A stretch of DNA of 64,000 nt from contig NZ_CP078069.1 of NCBI RefSeq assembly GCF_019195435.1, positions 1-64,000 of the forward strand, in the 5' to 3' direction. The stretch comes from Comamonas sp. NLF-1-9 (GTDB lineage: Bacteria; Pseudomonadota; Gammaproteobacteria; Burkholderiales; Burkholderiaceae_C). The notes beneath the pieces were generated by a model. That model worked only from the letters and a program-made list of their open reading frames with translations, had not been told where the DNA came from and made no database searches. This document shows positions 55,141 through 62,906 of the stretch, in pieces (positions within the stretch are counted from its first letter, which is position 1; every line of letters begins with the position of its first letter). Both the position numbers and the translations under genes were made by a program.

Positions 55141-56205
55141 ATGCAGCGACGACACTTTTTGTATGCGGGCGCAGGCCTGCTGGCAAGTACCCTGGCCGGA
55201 TGCGGCGGGGGCAGCGAGGCGCCGCTGCGCGTGCGCCCCAACGTGCTGCAGCTCTCGGGCGCCGAGCGCGAGCGCTATGTGCAGACGCTGCACGCGATGA
55301 AGCGCGCGCCTTCGGCGTTCGACCCGGCGATCAACGCCTACGACTACTTCGTGCAGTTGCACGGGCGGGCGTTTCCCTCGGCGCAAGACCCCACGCACTA
55401 CAACGCGCACATGAGCGCGTCCTTCCTGCCCTGGCACCGCGAGTTTCTGCTGCGCTTCGAGCGCGAGCTGCAGCGCGTGTCGGGCGATGCGCAGATGGCC
55501 TTGCCCTACTGGGACTGGCAGCAGCAGGGCAGCTGGCGCGCGATCTTCACGGACGACTTCCTCGGGGGCAATGGCGACGCGGCCGACCGCTTCATCGTCA
55601 AGAGCGGCATGTTCCGCGAAGGGCTGTGGCCCATGGGCGCGTACTTTGACGAGACACCCGACGAGTTTGCCGATTCGGACGGCGACGGCATTGCCGACAT
55701 CAACCCCGCGCCGCTGAGCCGGCGCGGCCTGACGCGGCGCTTTTCCATGCGCGGGCTGGACGCCGATTCGCTGGAGGTGATCGACGAATACATGGCCGGC
55801 CAGCCGCTGCAGCGCCTGCTGGCCCATGCGCACTACGACGCCCAGCCCTACATGGAGAGCATGCGCACCCCGCTGGAGCACCTGGAAAACATGCAAAGCT
55901 GGATAGAGCAGAGCATGCGCAAATACCTGGAGCGCGTGCTGCACAACCCGGTGCACGCGATGATCGGCGGGCAGATGGCGACGGGCACCTCGCCCAACGA
56001 CCCGGTGTTCTTTCTGCACCATGCCAACGTGGACCGCCTGTGGGCGCTGTGGCAGGACGCCCATGCGGGCGCCGGCTACCCGAGCAGCGCCGAAGACGCG
56101 CGGGTGGGCAGCGGCGCGAGCCTGGACCTGTTGTCGGGCGACGTGCGCATCGGTTCGGTGCTGGACCTGGCCGCGCATTCGGGCGTGCGCTACGCCGGCG
56201 GCTGA
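55141..56205 (+). CDS. Exported tyrosinase family copper protein (Tat-type lipoprotein signal)
   Basis: A 354-residue type 3 copper protein. The N-terminus has a twin-arginine-like RRHFLY and lipobox LAGC (Cys21), so it is probably a Tat-exported lipoprotein. CuA ligands: His in LHGRAF, HYNAHM and LPWHREFLLRFE; CuB ligands: HNPVHAMIGG and DPVFFLHHANVDRLWALW. This is the tyrosinase central domain, oxidising phenols or catechols. An insertion DSDGDGIADINPAPL looks like a calcium-binding loop. No caddie protein or melanin gene is adjacent. Confidence 0.88.
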   Translation: MQRRHFLYAGAGLLASTLAGCGGGSEAPLRVRPNVLQLSGAERERYVQTLHAMKRAPSAFDPAINAYDYFVQLHGRAFPSAQDPTHYNAHMSASFLPWHREFLLRFERELQRVSGDAQMALPYWDWQQQGSWRAIFTDDFLGGNGDAADRFIVKSGMFREGLWPMGAYFDETPDEFADSDGDGIADINPAPLSRRGLTRRFSMRGLDADSLEVIDEYMAGQPLQRLLAHAHYDAQPYMESMRTPLEHLENMQSWIEQSMRKYLERVLHNPVHAMIGGQMATGTSPNDPVFFLHHANVDRLWALWQDAHAGAGYPSSAEDARVGSGASLDLLSGDVRIGSVLDLAAHSGVRYAGG

Positions 56206-56220
56206 GCCGCGCCGGCGCGC

Positions 56221-57177
56221 TCAGCCCCGGCGCGCCAGGCGCCTGAGCGCCAGCCACTGCTGGGCCCAGAAGCCGCGGCCGTAGTCGCGCCCGCACTGCA
56301 CCTGGTCGCGGATGCCGGTGGGCTCGTAGCGCGCGCTGTAGTCGGCCGAGCCCAGCAGGCTGTCCCACCACGGAAACAGCACGCCAAAGTTCACCCCCTT
56401 GAGGCGCCCGCGCGTGCCCGCCTCGTGGCCGATGCCGACCGCGTGGTGGCGCCGGTGAAAGCGCGGGCTCACCGCCAGGCGCTCGCCGATGCGGCCAAAG
56501 CCCAGGCGCAGGTTGGCATGCTGCAGGCTTTGCATGAGCTGGGTGATGGCCACCAGCAGCACGAACTGCGAGGGCGCGACGCCGATCAGGATGGCCACGC
56601 ACACGAAGATGGCGTCCGTGAGTGCGCTGTCGAGCAGGTGGTTGCGCTCGTCGCTCCACATCGTCATCTGGCGCTGGCTGTGGTGCACGGCATGCAGTTG
56701 CCACCACCAGTCCCACTGGTGCTGGGCGCGGTGCACCAGGTAGCCGATGAAGTCGAACACCACGAGGTAGAGCGCAAAGCTCACCAGCGCCTGGTCGCTC
56801 ACGCCGGGCCAGAGCTCGTCGATGTGCAGCGTGGGCATGCCGTGGGCGCGCGCAAGGCCGATGGCGTCGGTGAGCCAGCGCTCCACGGTGAAGAACATCA
56901 AGAGCTTGAACAGGCCCAGGCGGTGCAAGAGCGTGTAGAGGATGTCCACGCGCACCGCCGCGCGGTCGCTCACCGGCTCTACCGGCCAGCGCCGCTGCGC
57001 CGGGCCGAGCAGCAGCACCAGCGTGGCAAGCTGCAGCAGGCCGGCGAGCAGCCAGCCGGTGGCGACGAAGCCGTCTTCCAGCAGACTGGCCTGGCCGAGC
57101 GCAAAGGCGGCCGGCTGGATCAGCGTCTCGAACAGCCATTGCTGGGCGCCAGAGAGCAGGGCTGCGGGTTCCGGCAT
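56221..57177 (-). CDS. Sterol desaturase/fatty acid hydroxylase superfamily membrane protein
   Basis: A 318-residue integral membrane di-iron enzyme. The histidine clusters YLVHRAQHQWDW, LHAVHHSQRQM and RFHRRHHAVG provide the iron ligands, within about four membrane segments. The superfamily hydroxylates or desaturates fatty acids, sterols or carotenoids; the substrate is unknown. It begins 2 bases after the stop of the deacetylase gene, so the two are likely cotranscribed. It is convergent with tyrosinase. Confidence 0.9.
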   Translation of the reverse strand: MPEPAALLSGAQQWLFETLIQPAAFALGQASLLEDGFVATGWLLAGLLQLATLVLLLGPAQRRWPVEPVSDRAAVRVDILYTLLHRLGLFKLLMFFTVERWLTDAIGLARAHGMPTLHIDELWPGVSDQALVSFALYLVVFDFIGYLVHRAQHQWDWWWQLHAVHHSQRQMTMWSDERNHLLDSALTDAIFVCVAILIGVAPSQFVLLVAITQLMQSLQHANLRLGFGRIGERLAVSPRFHRRHHAVGIGHEAGTRGRLKGVNFGVLFPWWDSLLGSADYSARYEPTGIRDQVQCGRDYGRGFWAQQWLALRRLARRG

Positions 57178-57179
57178 GT

Positions 57180-57989
57180 TCAGCTCTCCTGACGATGCAC
57201 GATCCAGCGCGCGTACTCGGGGTGCTCGCGCAGCGTGCGAAAGCGCAGACCGCGCGCCTTCAGGCCGGCGATCAGGGGTTCGAGCACCGCCGGCGCCCAG
57301 GGGTCTTTGCGCGACCAGATGCCCAGGTGCGCGAGCAGGATGTCGCCCGGACGCACGTCGCGCAGGGCCTGCGCGAGCAGAGCATCGTTCGGGTAGCGCT
57401 CGCTGGGCAGTTCGTCGCCGAGAAAGCCCGCGGGCGTCCAGCCCACGTGGCGGTAGCCGCAGCGCTCGGCGGCAGCCAGCAGCGCGGCCGAGGTCTTGCC
57501 GCCGGGCGCGCGGTACAGCGGCAGCGCGACCACGCCGGTGAGCTCGGCCAGGCGCTCGGCCGCGCGGCGGATGTCGGCGCAGTACTCGCGCGCGCTCCAC
57601 ACCAGGCGCTGGCCGGCGTGCGGCCCGGCGCCGGGCTGCACGCGAAAGCGCGGCTCGCCGTGCGCGGGCGCAAGATCGGCGCGCCAGACCGCGTGCTGCC
57701 AGGTGTGCGAGGCAAAGGCGTGGCCTTCGCGCGCGCGTTCGCGCCACCACGGCGCCCAGTATTGGCCCAGGCAGCCGTCGCCCTGCTGCGTGCGTTCGTG
57801 CGCGGCAAAAAAGGTGACCGGCACCTGCTGGCGCCGCAGCACCTCGGCCACGAAGGGCGCAATGCCCATGTGGCCGGTGTCAAAGCTCAGGTAGATGGCC
57901 TTGTCGCCATATTCAGCATGTTTTCGGGCTGCAGCGCTTATGGGGCAAGCGCCAGCAGCTATCACCGTGAGAGCAATTCTGCGCTGCAT
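57180..57989 (-). CDS. Polysaccharide deacetylase (NodB homology)
   Basis: A 269-residue carbohydrate esterase 4 protein. Motif 1 is LSFDTGH, motif 2 the metal-binding HTWQH, motif 3 RAPGGK, then LLAHLG at the C-terminal His. An N-terminal signal (residues 1-20) is encoded mainly by repeat copy H (residues about 8-26). Such enzymes remove acetyl groups from GlcNAc-containing polymers or peptidoglycan. It is followed immediately by the desaturase-like gene. Confidence 0.87.
   Translation of the reverse strand: MQRRIALTVIAAGACPISAAARKHAEYGDKAIYLSFDTGHMGIAPFVAEVLRRQQVPVTFFAAHERTQQGDGCLGQYWAPWWRERAREGHAFASHTWQHAVWRADLAPAHGEPRFRVQPGAGPHAGQRLVWSAREYCADIRRAAERLAELTGVVALPLYRAPGGKTSAALLAAAERCGYRHVGWTPAGFLGDELPSERYPNDALLAQALRDVRPGDILLAHLGIWSRKDPWAPAVLEPLIAGLKARGLRFRTLREHPEYARWIVHRQES
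57912..57966 (-). repeat. Dispersed hairpin repeat, copy H (inside the deacetylase gene)
   Basis: On the minus strand GTGATAGCTGCTGGCGCTTG, a loop and ATAAGCGCTGCAGCCCG is a near-consensus copy with the T-run degraded (AAAACATG). It is read in frame as the hydrophobic signal sequence. Confidence 0.75.
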
Positions 57990-58002
57990 GCCCGGCTCCG
58001 CT

Positions 58003-59025
58003 TCAAGTGCGCGCGGCGTGGTCCAGGGTCCAGACGCCGTGCGGCGACTTGCCGACCTTGACCTGGGTGAGGACGGCGCGGCGTGCCACGTCGATCAGCG
58101 TGAGACGGCCGGCCCAGCGCGAGCCGACCATGATGAGCGCGCCGTCGCGCGAGACGTCCATGCAGTCGGGGCCCGAGGGCGCGGGGAACTCGGCCACCGC
58201 CCTGAGCGTGCTGCAGTCGATCTGGCTGATGGTGTTGGCCACGCGGTTGCTCACCAGCACGTGGCGGCCGTCGCCCAGCGCGCGAAAGGCGTGCGCGCCC
58301 TTGCCGGTGGCGATCTGGCCCACGGCGCGGGCCGGCTGGCCGGCGGCGATCTCGAACACCTGCACGCCGCTGCCGCCAGTCAGGCCGACCAGCAGATGGC
58401 GCCCGTCGGGGGTGCCAAAGACATCGGCCGGTGTGCTGCCGGTGGGCACGCGATCGCTCAGCCGCTGGCTGGCCAGGTCTATCGCCACCAGCTCGTCGCT
58501 GTCTTGCATGCTGGACCACACGGTGGTGCTGGCCGCGTCTATCCACAGATGGCTGGGCGTGCGCCCGGTGGGAATGCGCTGCACCAGCGTGGGGTTCGTG
58601 CCGTCCCAGTGGTAGAGGTCGATGTGGTTGAGCCGGTTGGCCGCGGTGACGAACCAGCGCATGTCGGGCGAAAAGCGCAGGTGGTAGGGGTCGAGGATGC
58701 CGGTGATCTGGCGCTGCACCTGGGCGCTGCGCGGGTCGATGAAGGTGAGCGAGTCGCTGCCGGCGTTGGCCACGATGACCGATTTTTCGTCCGGCGTCAT
58801 GTACAGGTGGTGCGGCTCGCGGCCGGTGGCGATGCGCCGCTCCTCTACCCAGCGGCTGGGGTCGATCACGCTGACCGAGCCGCTTTGCGAGTTCAGCACC
58901 AGCACCGGCGTGCGCGGCGCCGCGGCCAGCGCCGGGCCAGGGCTGGCGGCGGCCAGCGCCAGGCTGCAAGTGAGAAAGCTGCGCCGCGACCAGGCGGGTG
59001 CAGCGGGGAATGCGGTTGCTGGCAT
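58003..59025 (-). CDS. YncE-like beta-propeller protein with Tat-type signal
   Basis: A 340-residue exported protein. After a signal with SRRSFLT and a cleavable region (PALAAAP), about seven repeats follow of the form (I/V)DP/ID..., VxVANAGSDSLTFID-type strands, matching YncE/quinohemoprotein amine dehydrogenase beta-chain propellers. Such propellers often bind ligands or DNA or act as non-catalytic adaptors. It is upstream of, and on the same strand as, the deacetylase (13-base gap), suggesting a three-gene surface operon. Confidence 0.85.
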   Translation of the reverse strand: MPATAFPAAPAWSRRSFLTCSLALAAASPGPALAAAPRTPVLVLNSQSGSVSVIDPSRWVEERRIATGREPHHLYMTPDEKSVIVANAGSDSLTFIDPRSAQVQRQITGILDPYHLRFSPDMRWFVTAANRLNHIDLYHWDGTNPTLVQRIPTGRTPSHLWIDAASTTVWSSMQDSDELVAIDLASQRLSDRVPTGSTPADVFGTPDGRHLLVGLTGGSGVQVFEIAAGQPARAVGQIATGKGAHAFRALGDGRHVLVSNRVANTISQIDCSTLRAVAEFPAPSGPDCMDVSRDGALIMVGSRWAGRLTLIDVARRAVLTQVKVGKSPHGVWTLDHAART

Positions 59026-59110
59026 GAAATGCTCGGGGCCGTGTGCAGCGGTTGCGGCGCGCGAGTCTACTCCCGCGCGAGCGCCCCCGGGGCCGCGCGC
59101 GGCGCCTTTC

Positions 59111-59116
59111 TACAAT
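59111..59116 (+). promoter_or_regulatory. Candidate -10 box for the UvrD/Rep helicase gene
   Basis: TACAAT lies 5 bases before ATG 59122 and 41 before ATG 59158. If used, the first ATG would be leaderless. Confidence 0.4.
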
Positions 59117-59121
59117 GCGGC

Positions 59122-61506
59122 ATGCTTGCCCAAGACCGCGCCGGCGCCGGCGCCGAGATGCCGCTGCTCACGCACCTGAACCCCGAACAACGCGCTGCCG
59201 TGACCCTGCCCGCGGGCCACGCGCTGATCCTTGCCGGGGCGGGCTCGGGCAAGACCCGGGTGCTGACCACGCGCATCGCCTGGCTGCTGCAGACCGGGCA
59301 GGCCGCGCCCGGCGAGATTCTGGCCGTGACCTTCACCAACAAGGCGGCCAAGGAGATGCTTGCGCGCCTGTCGGCCATGCTGCCGATCAGCGTGCGCGGC
59401 ATGTGGATAGGCACCTTCCACGGCCTGTGCAACCGCATGCTGCGCGCCCACCACAAGCTCGTCGAGCTGCCGCAGACCTTCCAGATTCTGGATGCGCAAG
59501 ACCAGCTCTCGGCCGTCAAGCGCCTGCTCAAGGCCTACCAGGTGGACGAAGAGCGCCATCCGCCCAAGCAGGTGGCCTGGTTCATCAACGGCTGCAAGGA
59601 AGAGGGCCTGCGCCCCGACGCGGTGCCCGCGCCCAACGACGAAACCCGCAAGCGCGTGGAGCTGTACCGGCTGTACGAGGCGCAGTGTCAGCGCGAGGGC
59701 GTGGTCGATTTTGCCGAGCTGCTGCTGCGCTCCTACGAGTTGCTGCGCGACCACGAGCCGATTCGCGCGCACTACCAGCGCCGCTTTGCCCACATCCTGG
59801 TCGACGAGTTCCAGGACACCAACCGGCTGCAATATCTGTGGCTCAAGCAGCTTGCGGGCGACGTGGTGGACGGGCAGTTCAGGCCCCGGGGCAGCGTGAT
59901 GGCGGTGGGCGACGACGACCAGAGCATCTACGCCTTTCGCGGCGCGCGCGTGGGCAACATGCAGGACTTCGTGCGCGAGTTTGCCGTGGGGCAGCAGATC
60001 AAGCTGGAGGAGAACTACCGCTCCTGCTCCAACATCCTGGACAGCGCCAATGCCTTGATCGCGCACAACAGCCGGCGCCTGGGCAAGAACCTGCGCACCG
60101 CCCGCGGCCCGGGCGAGCCGGTGCGTATCTACGAGGCCGAGAGCGACCTGATGGAAGCGCGCTGGCTGGTCGACGAAATCCGCCAGCTGGCCGCCGACGG
60201 CATGGCGCGCCAGCACATCGGCGTGCTCTACCGCAGCAACGCGCAAAGCCGGGCGCTGGAGTCGCAGTTGTTCAACGCTGGCGTGCCCTACCGCGTCTAT
60301 GGCGGGCTGCGCTTTTTCGAGCGCGCCGAGATCAAGCATGCGCTCGCCTACCTGCGCCTGCTGGAGAACCCGCACGACGACACCAGCTTTGCCCGCGTGG
60401 TGAACTTTCCGCCGCGCGGCATAGGCGCGCGCACGCTGGAAGTGCTGCAGGACGCGGCGCGCGGTGCCGGCTGCTCGCTGTGGGACGCGGTCAGCAGCGT
60501 GGGCGGCAGCGCCGGCACCAAGCTCGGCGGCTTTGTCGCGCTGGTCGATGTGATGCGCGAGAGGAGCGGCGGCCAGAGCCTGCGCGCCATCATCGAGCAG
60601 GTGATCGAAGGCAGCGGCCTGGCCGAGCACTACCGCCAGGACAAGGAGGGCGAGGACCGCCTGGCCAACCTCAAGGAGCTGGTGAGCGCGGCCGAGAGCT
60701 TCGTGATGCAGGAAGGCTTTGGGCGCGACGCGGTGGCGCTGCCGGTGGATGAAACCGCGGCGCTCACGCAAAGCCCGGCGAGCCAGGGCGTGGACCCCGA
60801 CGCGCCCCTGGGCGGGCCGCTGCTGGATGCGGCTGCGGGCGAGACCCTGTCGCCGCTGGTGGCCTTTCTCACGCACGCGGCGCTGGAGGCGGGCGACAAC
60901 CAGGCCCAGGCCGGGCAGGACGCGGTGCAGCTCATGACGGTGCACGCCAGCAAGGGCCTGGAGTTTGACGCGGTCTTCATCTGCGGCCTGGAGGAAGGCT
61001 TGTTTCCGCACGAGAACGCGATGGCCGACCAGGGCGGCCTGGAGGAAGAGCGCCGCCTGATGTACGTGGCGATCACGCGCGCCCGCCAGCGCCTGTACCT
61101 GAGCCACGCCCAGGTGCGCATGCTGCACGGGCAGACGCGCTACAACATGGCCAGCCGCTTCTTTGACGAACTGCCCGAGGGCGCGGTCAAGCACCTCACG
61201 CCGCGGCGCCGCCTGCCGGGCTCTTACGCTACTGATTACGGAGCTGGTGGCGCCCGTCAATCAAGCGTTTCAGGCGTATTTGGCCTGGATTATTCCAGCC
61301 TGGGCAGCGCCAGCCTGCCGGCGCGCAAGGAGGCGCCGGCGCACGGCATCACCCAGGGCGCGCAGGTGTTTCACACCAAGTTCGGCGAGGGCCGGGTGCT
61401 GGCCATCGAGGGGCAGGGCGAGGACGCGCGCGCCCAGGTGGCGTTCACCCGCCACGGCACCAAGTGGCTGGCGCTGGCGATCGCCAAGCTCACGCTGGTT
61501 GAATGA
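59122..61506 (+). CDS. uvrD: UvrD/Rep-family DNA helicase
   Basis: A superfamily 1A 3'-5' helicase of 794 residues (782 if ATG 59158 is used). LNPEQRAAVTLP, Walker A LAGAGSGKTRVLTTRI, TFTNKAAKEM, II LVDEFQDTNRLQ, III GDDDQSIYAFRGA, IV LEENYRSCSNILD, V VHASKGLEFDAVF and VI EERRLMYVAITRARQRL are present. The C-terminal linker (residues about 703-723) contains repeat copy I in frame, followed by the Tudor-like end (HTKFGEGRVLAIEGQG). It is the mismatch/excision repair helicase or a close relative. Confidence 0.95.
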   Translation: MLAQDRAGAGAEMPLLTHLNPEQRAAVTLPAGHALILAGAGSGKTRVLTTRIAWLLQTGQAAPGEILAVTFTNKAAKEMLARLSAMLPISVRGMWIGTFHGLCNRMLRAHHKLVELPQTFQILDAQDQLSAVKRLLKAYQVDEERHPPKQVAWFINGCKEEGLRPDAVPAPNDETRKRVELYRLYEAQCQREGVVDFAELLLRSYELLRDHEPIRAHYQRRFAHILVDEFQDTNRLQYLWLKQLAGDVVDGQFRPRGSVMAVGDDDQSIYAFRGARVGNMQDFVREFAVGQQIKLEENYRSCSNILDSANALIAHNSRRLGKNLRTARGPGEPVRIYEAESDLMEARWLVDEIRQLAADGMARQHIGVLYRSNAQSRALESQLFNAGVPYRVYGGLRFFERAEIKHALAYLRLLENPHDDTSFARVVNFPPRGIGARTLEVLQDAARGAGCSLWDAVSSVGGSAGTKLGGFVALVDVMRERSGGQSLRAIIEQVIEGSGLAEHYRQDKEGEDRLANLKELVSAAESFVMQEGFGRDAVALPVDETAALTQSPASQGVDPDAPLGGPLLDAAAGETLSPLVAFLTHAALEAGDNQAQAGQDAVQLMTVHASKGLEFDAVFICGLEEGLFPHENAMADQGGLEEERRLMYVAITRARQRLYLSHAQVRMLHGQTRYNMASRFFDELPEGAVKHLTPRRRLPGSYATDYGAGGARQSSVSGVFGLDYSSLGSASLPARKEAPAHGITQGAQVFHTKFGEGRVLAIEGQGEDARAQVAFTRHGTKWLALAIAKLTLVE
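61230..61290 (+). repeat. Dispersed hairpin repeat, copy I (inside the helicase gene)
   Basis: GATTACGGAGCTGGTGGCGC, CGTCAATCAAGCGTTTCAGG and GTATTTGGCCTGGA align with copy F with decay. It is in frame within the linker before the helicase C-terminal domain. Confidence 0.6.
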
Positions 61507-62906
61507 AGCCAGAGCCGGCTCCGCGCATGCGCCGCATCTCGCCGCTCGAGCCGCTGGTGATGCTCGGCACCGTGGTGCAGTGGCTGGTGCTGGCCATGGC
61601 CACGGGCGCGCTGGTGGGCACGGGCTGCAGCGTGTTTCTGGGCGCCTTGTTCAAGACCGAGGGGCATTTGTACGACGCGCCCTGGTGGCTGCTTGCGCTG
61701 CTGCTGCCGCTCGGTGGGCTGATCAACGGCTTGCTGCTGTACTACGCCTGGGAAAAGCGCCGCGGCCCGCTGCACGACGAGCCCATCGTCGCGGTCAACG
61801 AGCAGGCCGGGCGCATGCCGTTCACCACGCTCTGGGTCAAGCCGGTGGCGGCGCTCGTCACGCTGGGCTGCGGCGGCTCGGCCGGCAAGGAAGGGCCGTG
61901 CTCGCACATTGGCGCCAGCGTTGCGGCGGGCGTGGGACAGTTGCTGCGCCTGAACGCCGAGCTGAGAAAGCGGCTGGTCGCCTGCGGCGTGAGCGCGGGC
62001 TTTGCCAGCGTCTTCGGCACGCCCATTGCCGGGGCGATCTACGGCGTGGAGATGCTGGCGATAGGGCGCGTGCGCCACGACTTTCTCTTTCCCGGCATCG
62101 TCGCCGGCGTCACGGCCTTCGTCGTGAGCCGCTGGTGGGGCGTGCCCTATCCGGAGTTTCACATCGCTTTCGAGGCGCATTTCACGCTGCTGCTGTTTCT
62201 CAAGACCGTGCTGGTGGGCGTGCTCTGCGGCCTGGCGGCGCTGGTCTTCGTCGAGCTCTGCCACGCGGTGCGCAGGCTGTTTGCGTGGCTGCACACGCGC
62301 ACCGGGCTGTGGCCGCCGCTCGCGCCCATGCTCGGCGGCGTGTTGCTGGCGCTTTTGATGCTGGTGCTGCCCAGCGACTACCTGGGCTTGTCGCTGCCGC
62401 AGATGGAGCGCGCATTGGCCGGCGAAGGCATGCCGGCTGCGGGCTTTTTGTGGAAGGCGCTGCTGGTGGCGCTCACGCTGGGCTCGGGTTTCTATGGCGG
62501 CATCGTCACGCCGCAGTTCGTCATCGGCGCGGTGGCGGGCGCGGCCTGCGCGCCCTGGCTGGGGCTGGCCGTGGCCCAGGGCGCGGCCGTGGGGCTGGTG
62601 GCGGTGGTGGCGGCCGCGTCGAACACGCCACTGGCCGCGCTCATCATGGGCGTGGAGCTGTTTGGCTCGGGCTCGATCTGGTATGTGGCCGGCGCCTGCG
62701 TGGCCGCGTATCTGGTGATAGGGCACCGCAGCGTCTACCCGGCGCAGCACCTGGCCTATGCCAAGTCGGCCTGGATCATGGCCTCGCCCAACGCCCCGGT
62801 GGGCGACGAGAAGGTGCAGCTGTCCTACGGTCTGCTGCGCTGGTGGGGCGACCTGCTGCGCCAACTGCGGCGCTGGCATCAAGGGCGCTCGGGGGGCGGC
62901 GCATGA
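61503..62906 (+). CDS. CLC-family chloride channel/antiporter-like protein
   Basis: A 467-residue membrane protein of the CLC family. The gating-Glu motif is present as GSAGKEGPCSHIGAS, the GFxxP-type helix as FGTPIAGAIYGVE, and the third motif as GSGFYGGIVTPQFVIG; the canonical N-terminal GSGIP is not, its place reading DEPIVAV. It may be an ion channel or a proton-coupled antiporter with altered anion choice. ATG overlaps the helicase stop and its stop overlaps the next gene (ATGA both). Confidence 0.85.
   Translation: MKPEPAPRMRRISPLEPLVMLGTVVQWLVLAMATGALVGTGCSVFLGALFKTEGHLYDAPWWLLALLLPLGGLINGLLLYYAWEKRRGPLHDEPIVAVNEQAGRMPFTTLWVKPVAALVTLGCGGSAGKEGPCSHIGASVAAGVGQLLRLNAELRKRLVACGVSAGFASVFGTPIAGAIYGVEMLAIGRVRHDFLFPGIVAGVTAFVVSRWWGVPYPEFHIAFEAHFTLLLFLKTVLVGVLCGLAALVFVELCHAVRRLFAWLHTRTGLWPPLAPMLGGVLLALLMLVLPSDYLGLSLPQMERALAGEGMPAAGFLWKALLVALTLGSGFYGGIVTPQFVIGAVAGAACAPWLGLAVAQGAAVGLVAVVAAASNTPLAALIMGVELFGSGSIWYVAGACVAAYLVIGHRSVYPAQHLAYAKSAWIMASPNAPVGDEKVQLSYGLLRWWGDLLRQLRRWHQGRSGGGA

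Noticed and set aside
57895..59121. Upstream extension of the helicase frame by about 400 codons
   Set aside because: The extra residues match no helicase domain and run antisense to two better-supported genes; a promoter-like box lies at 59111.
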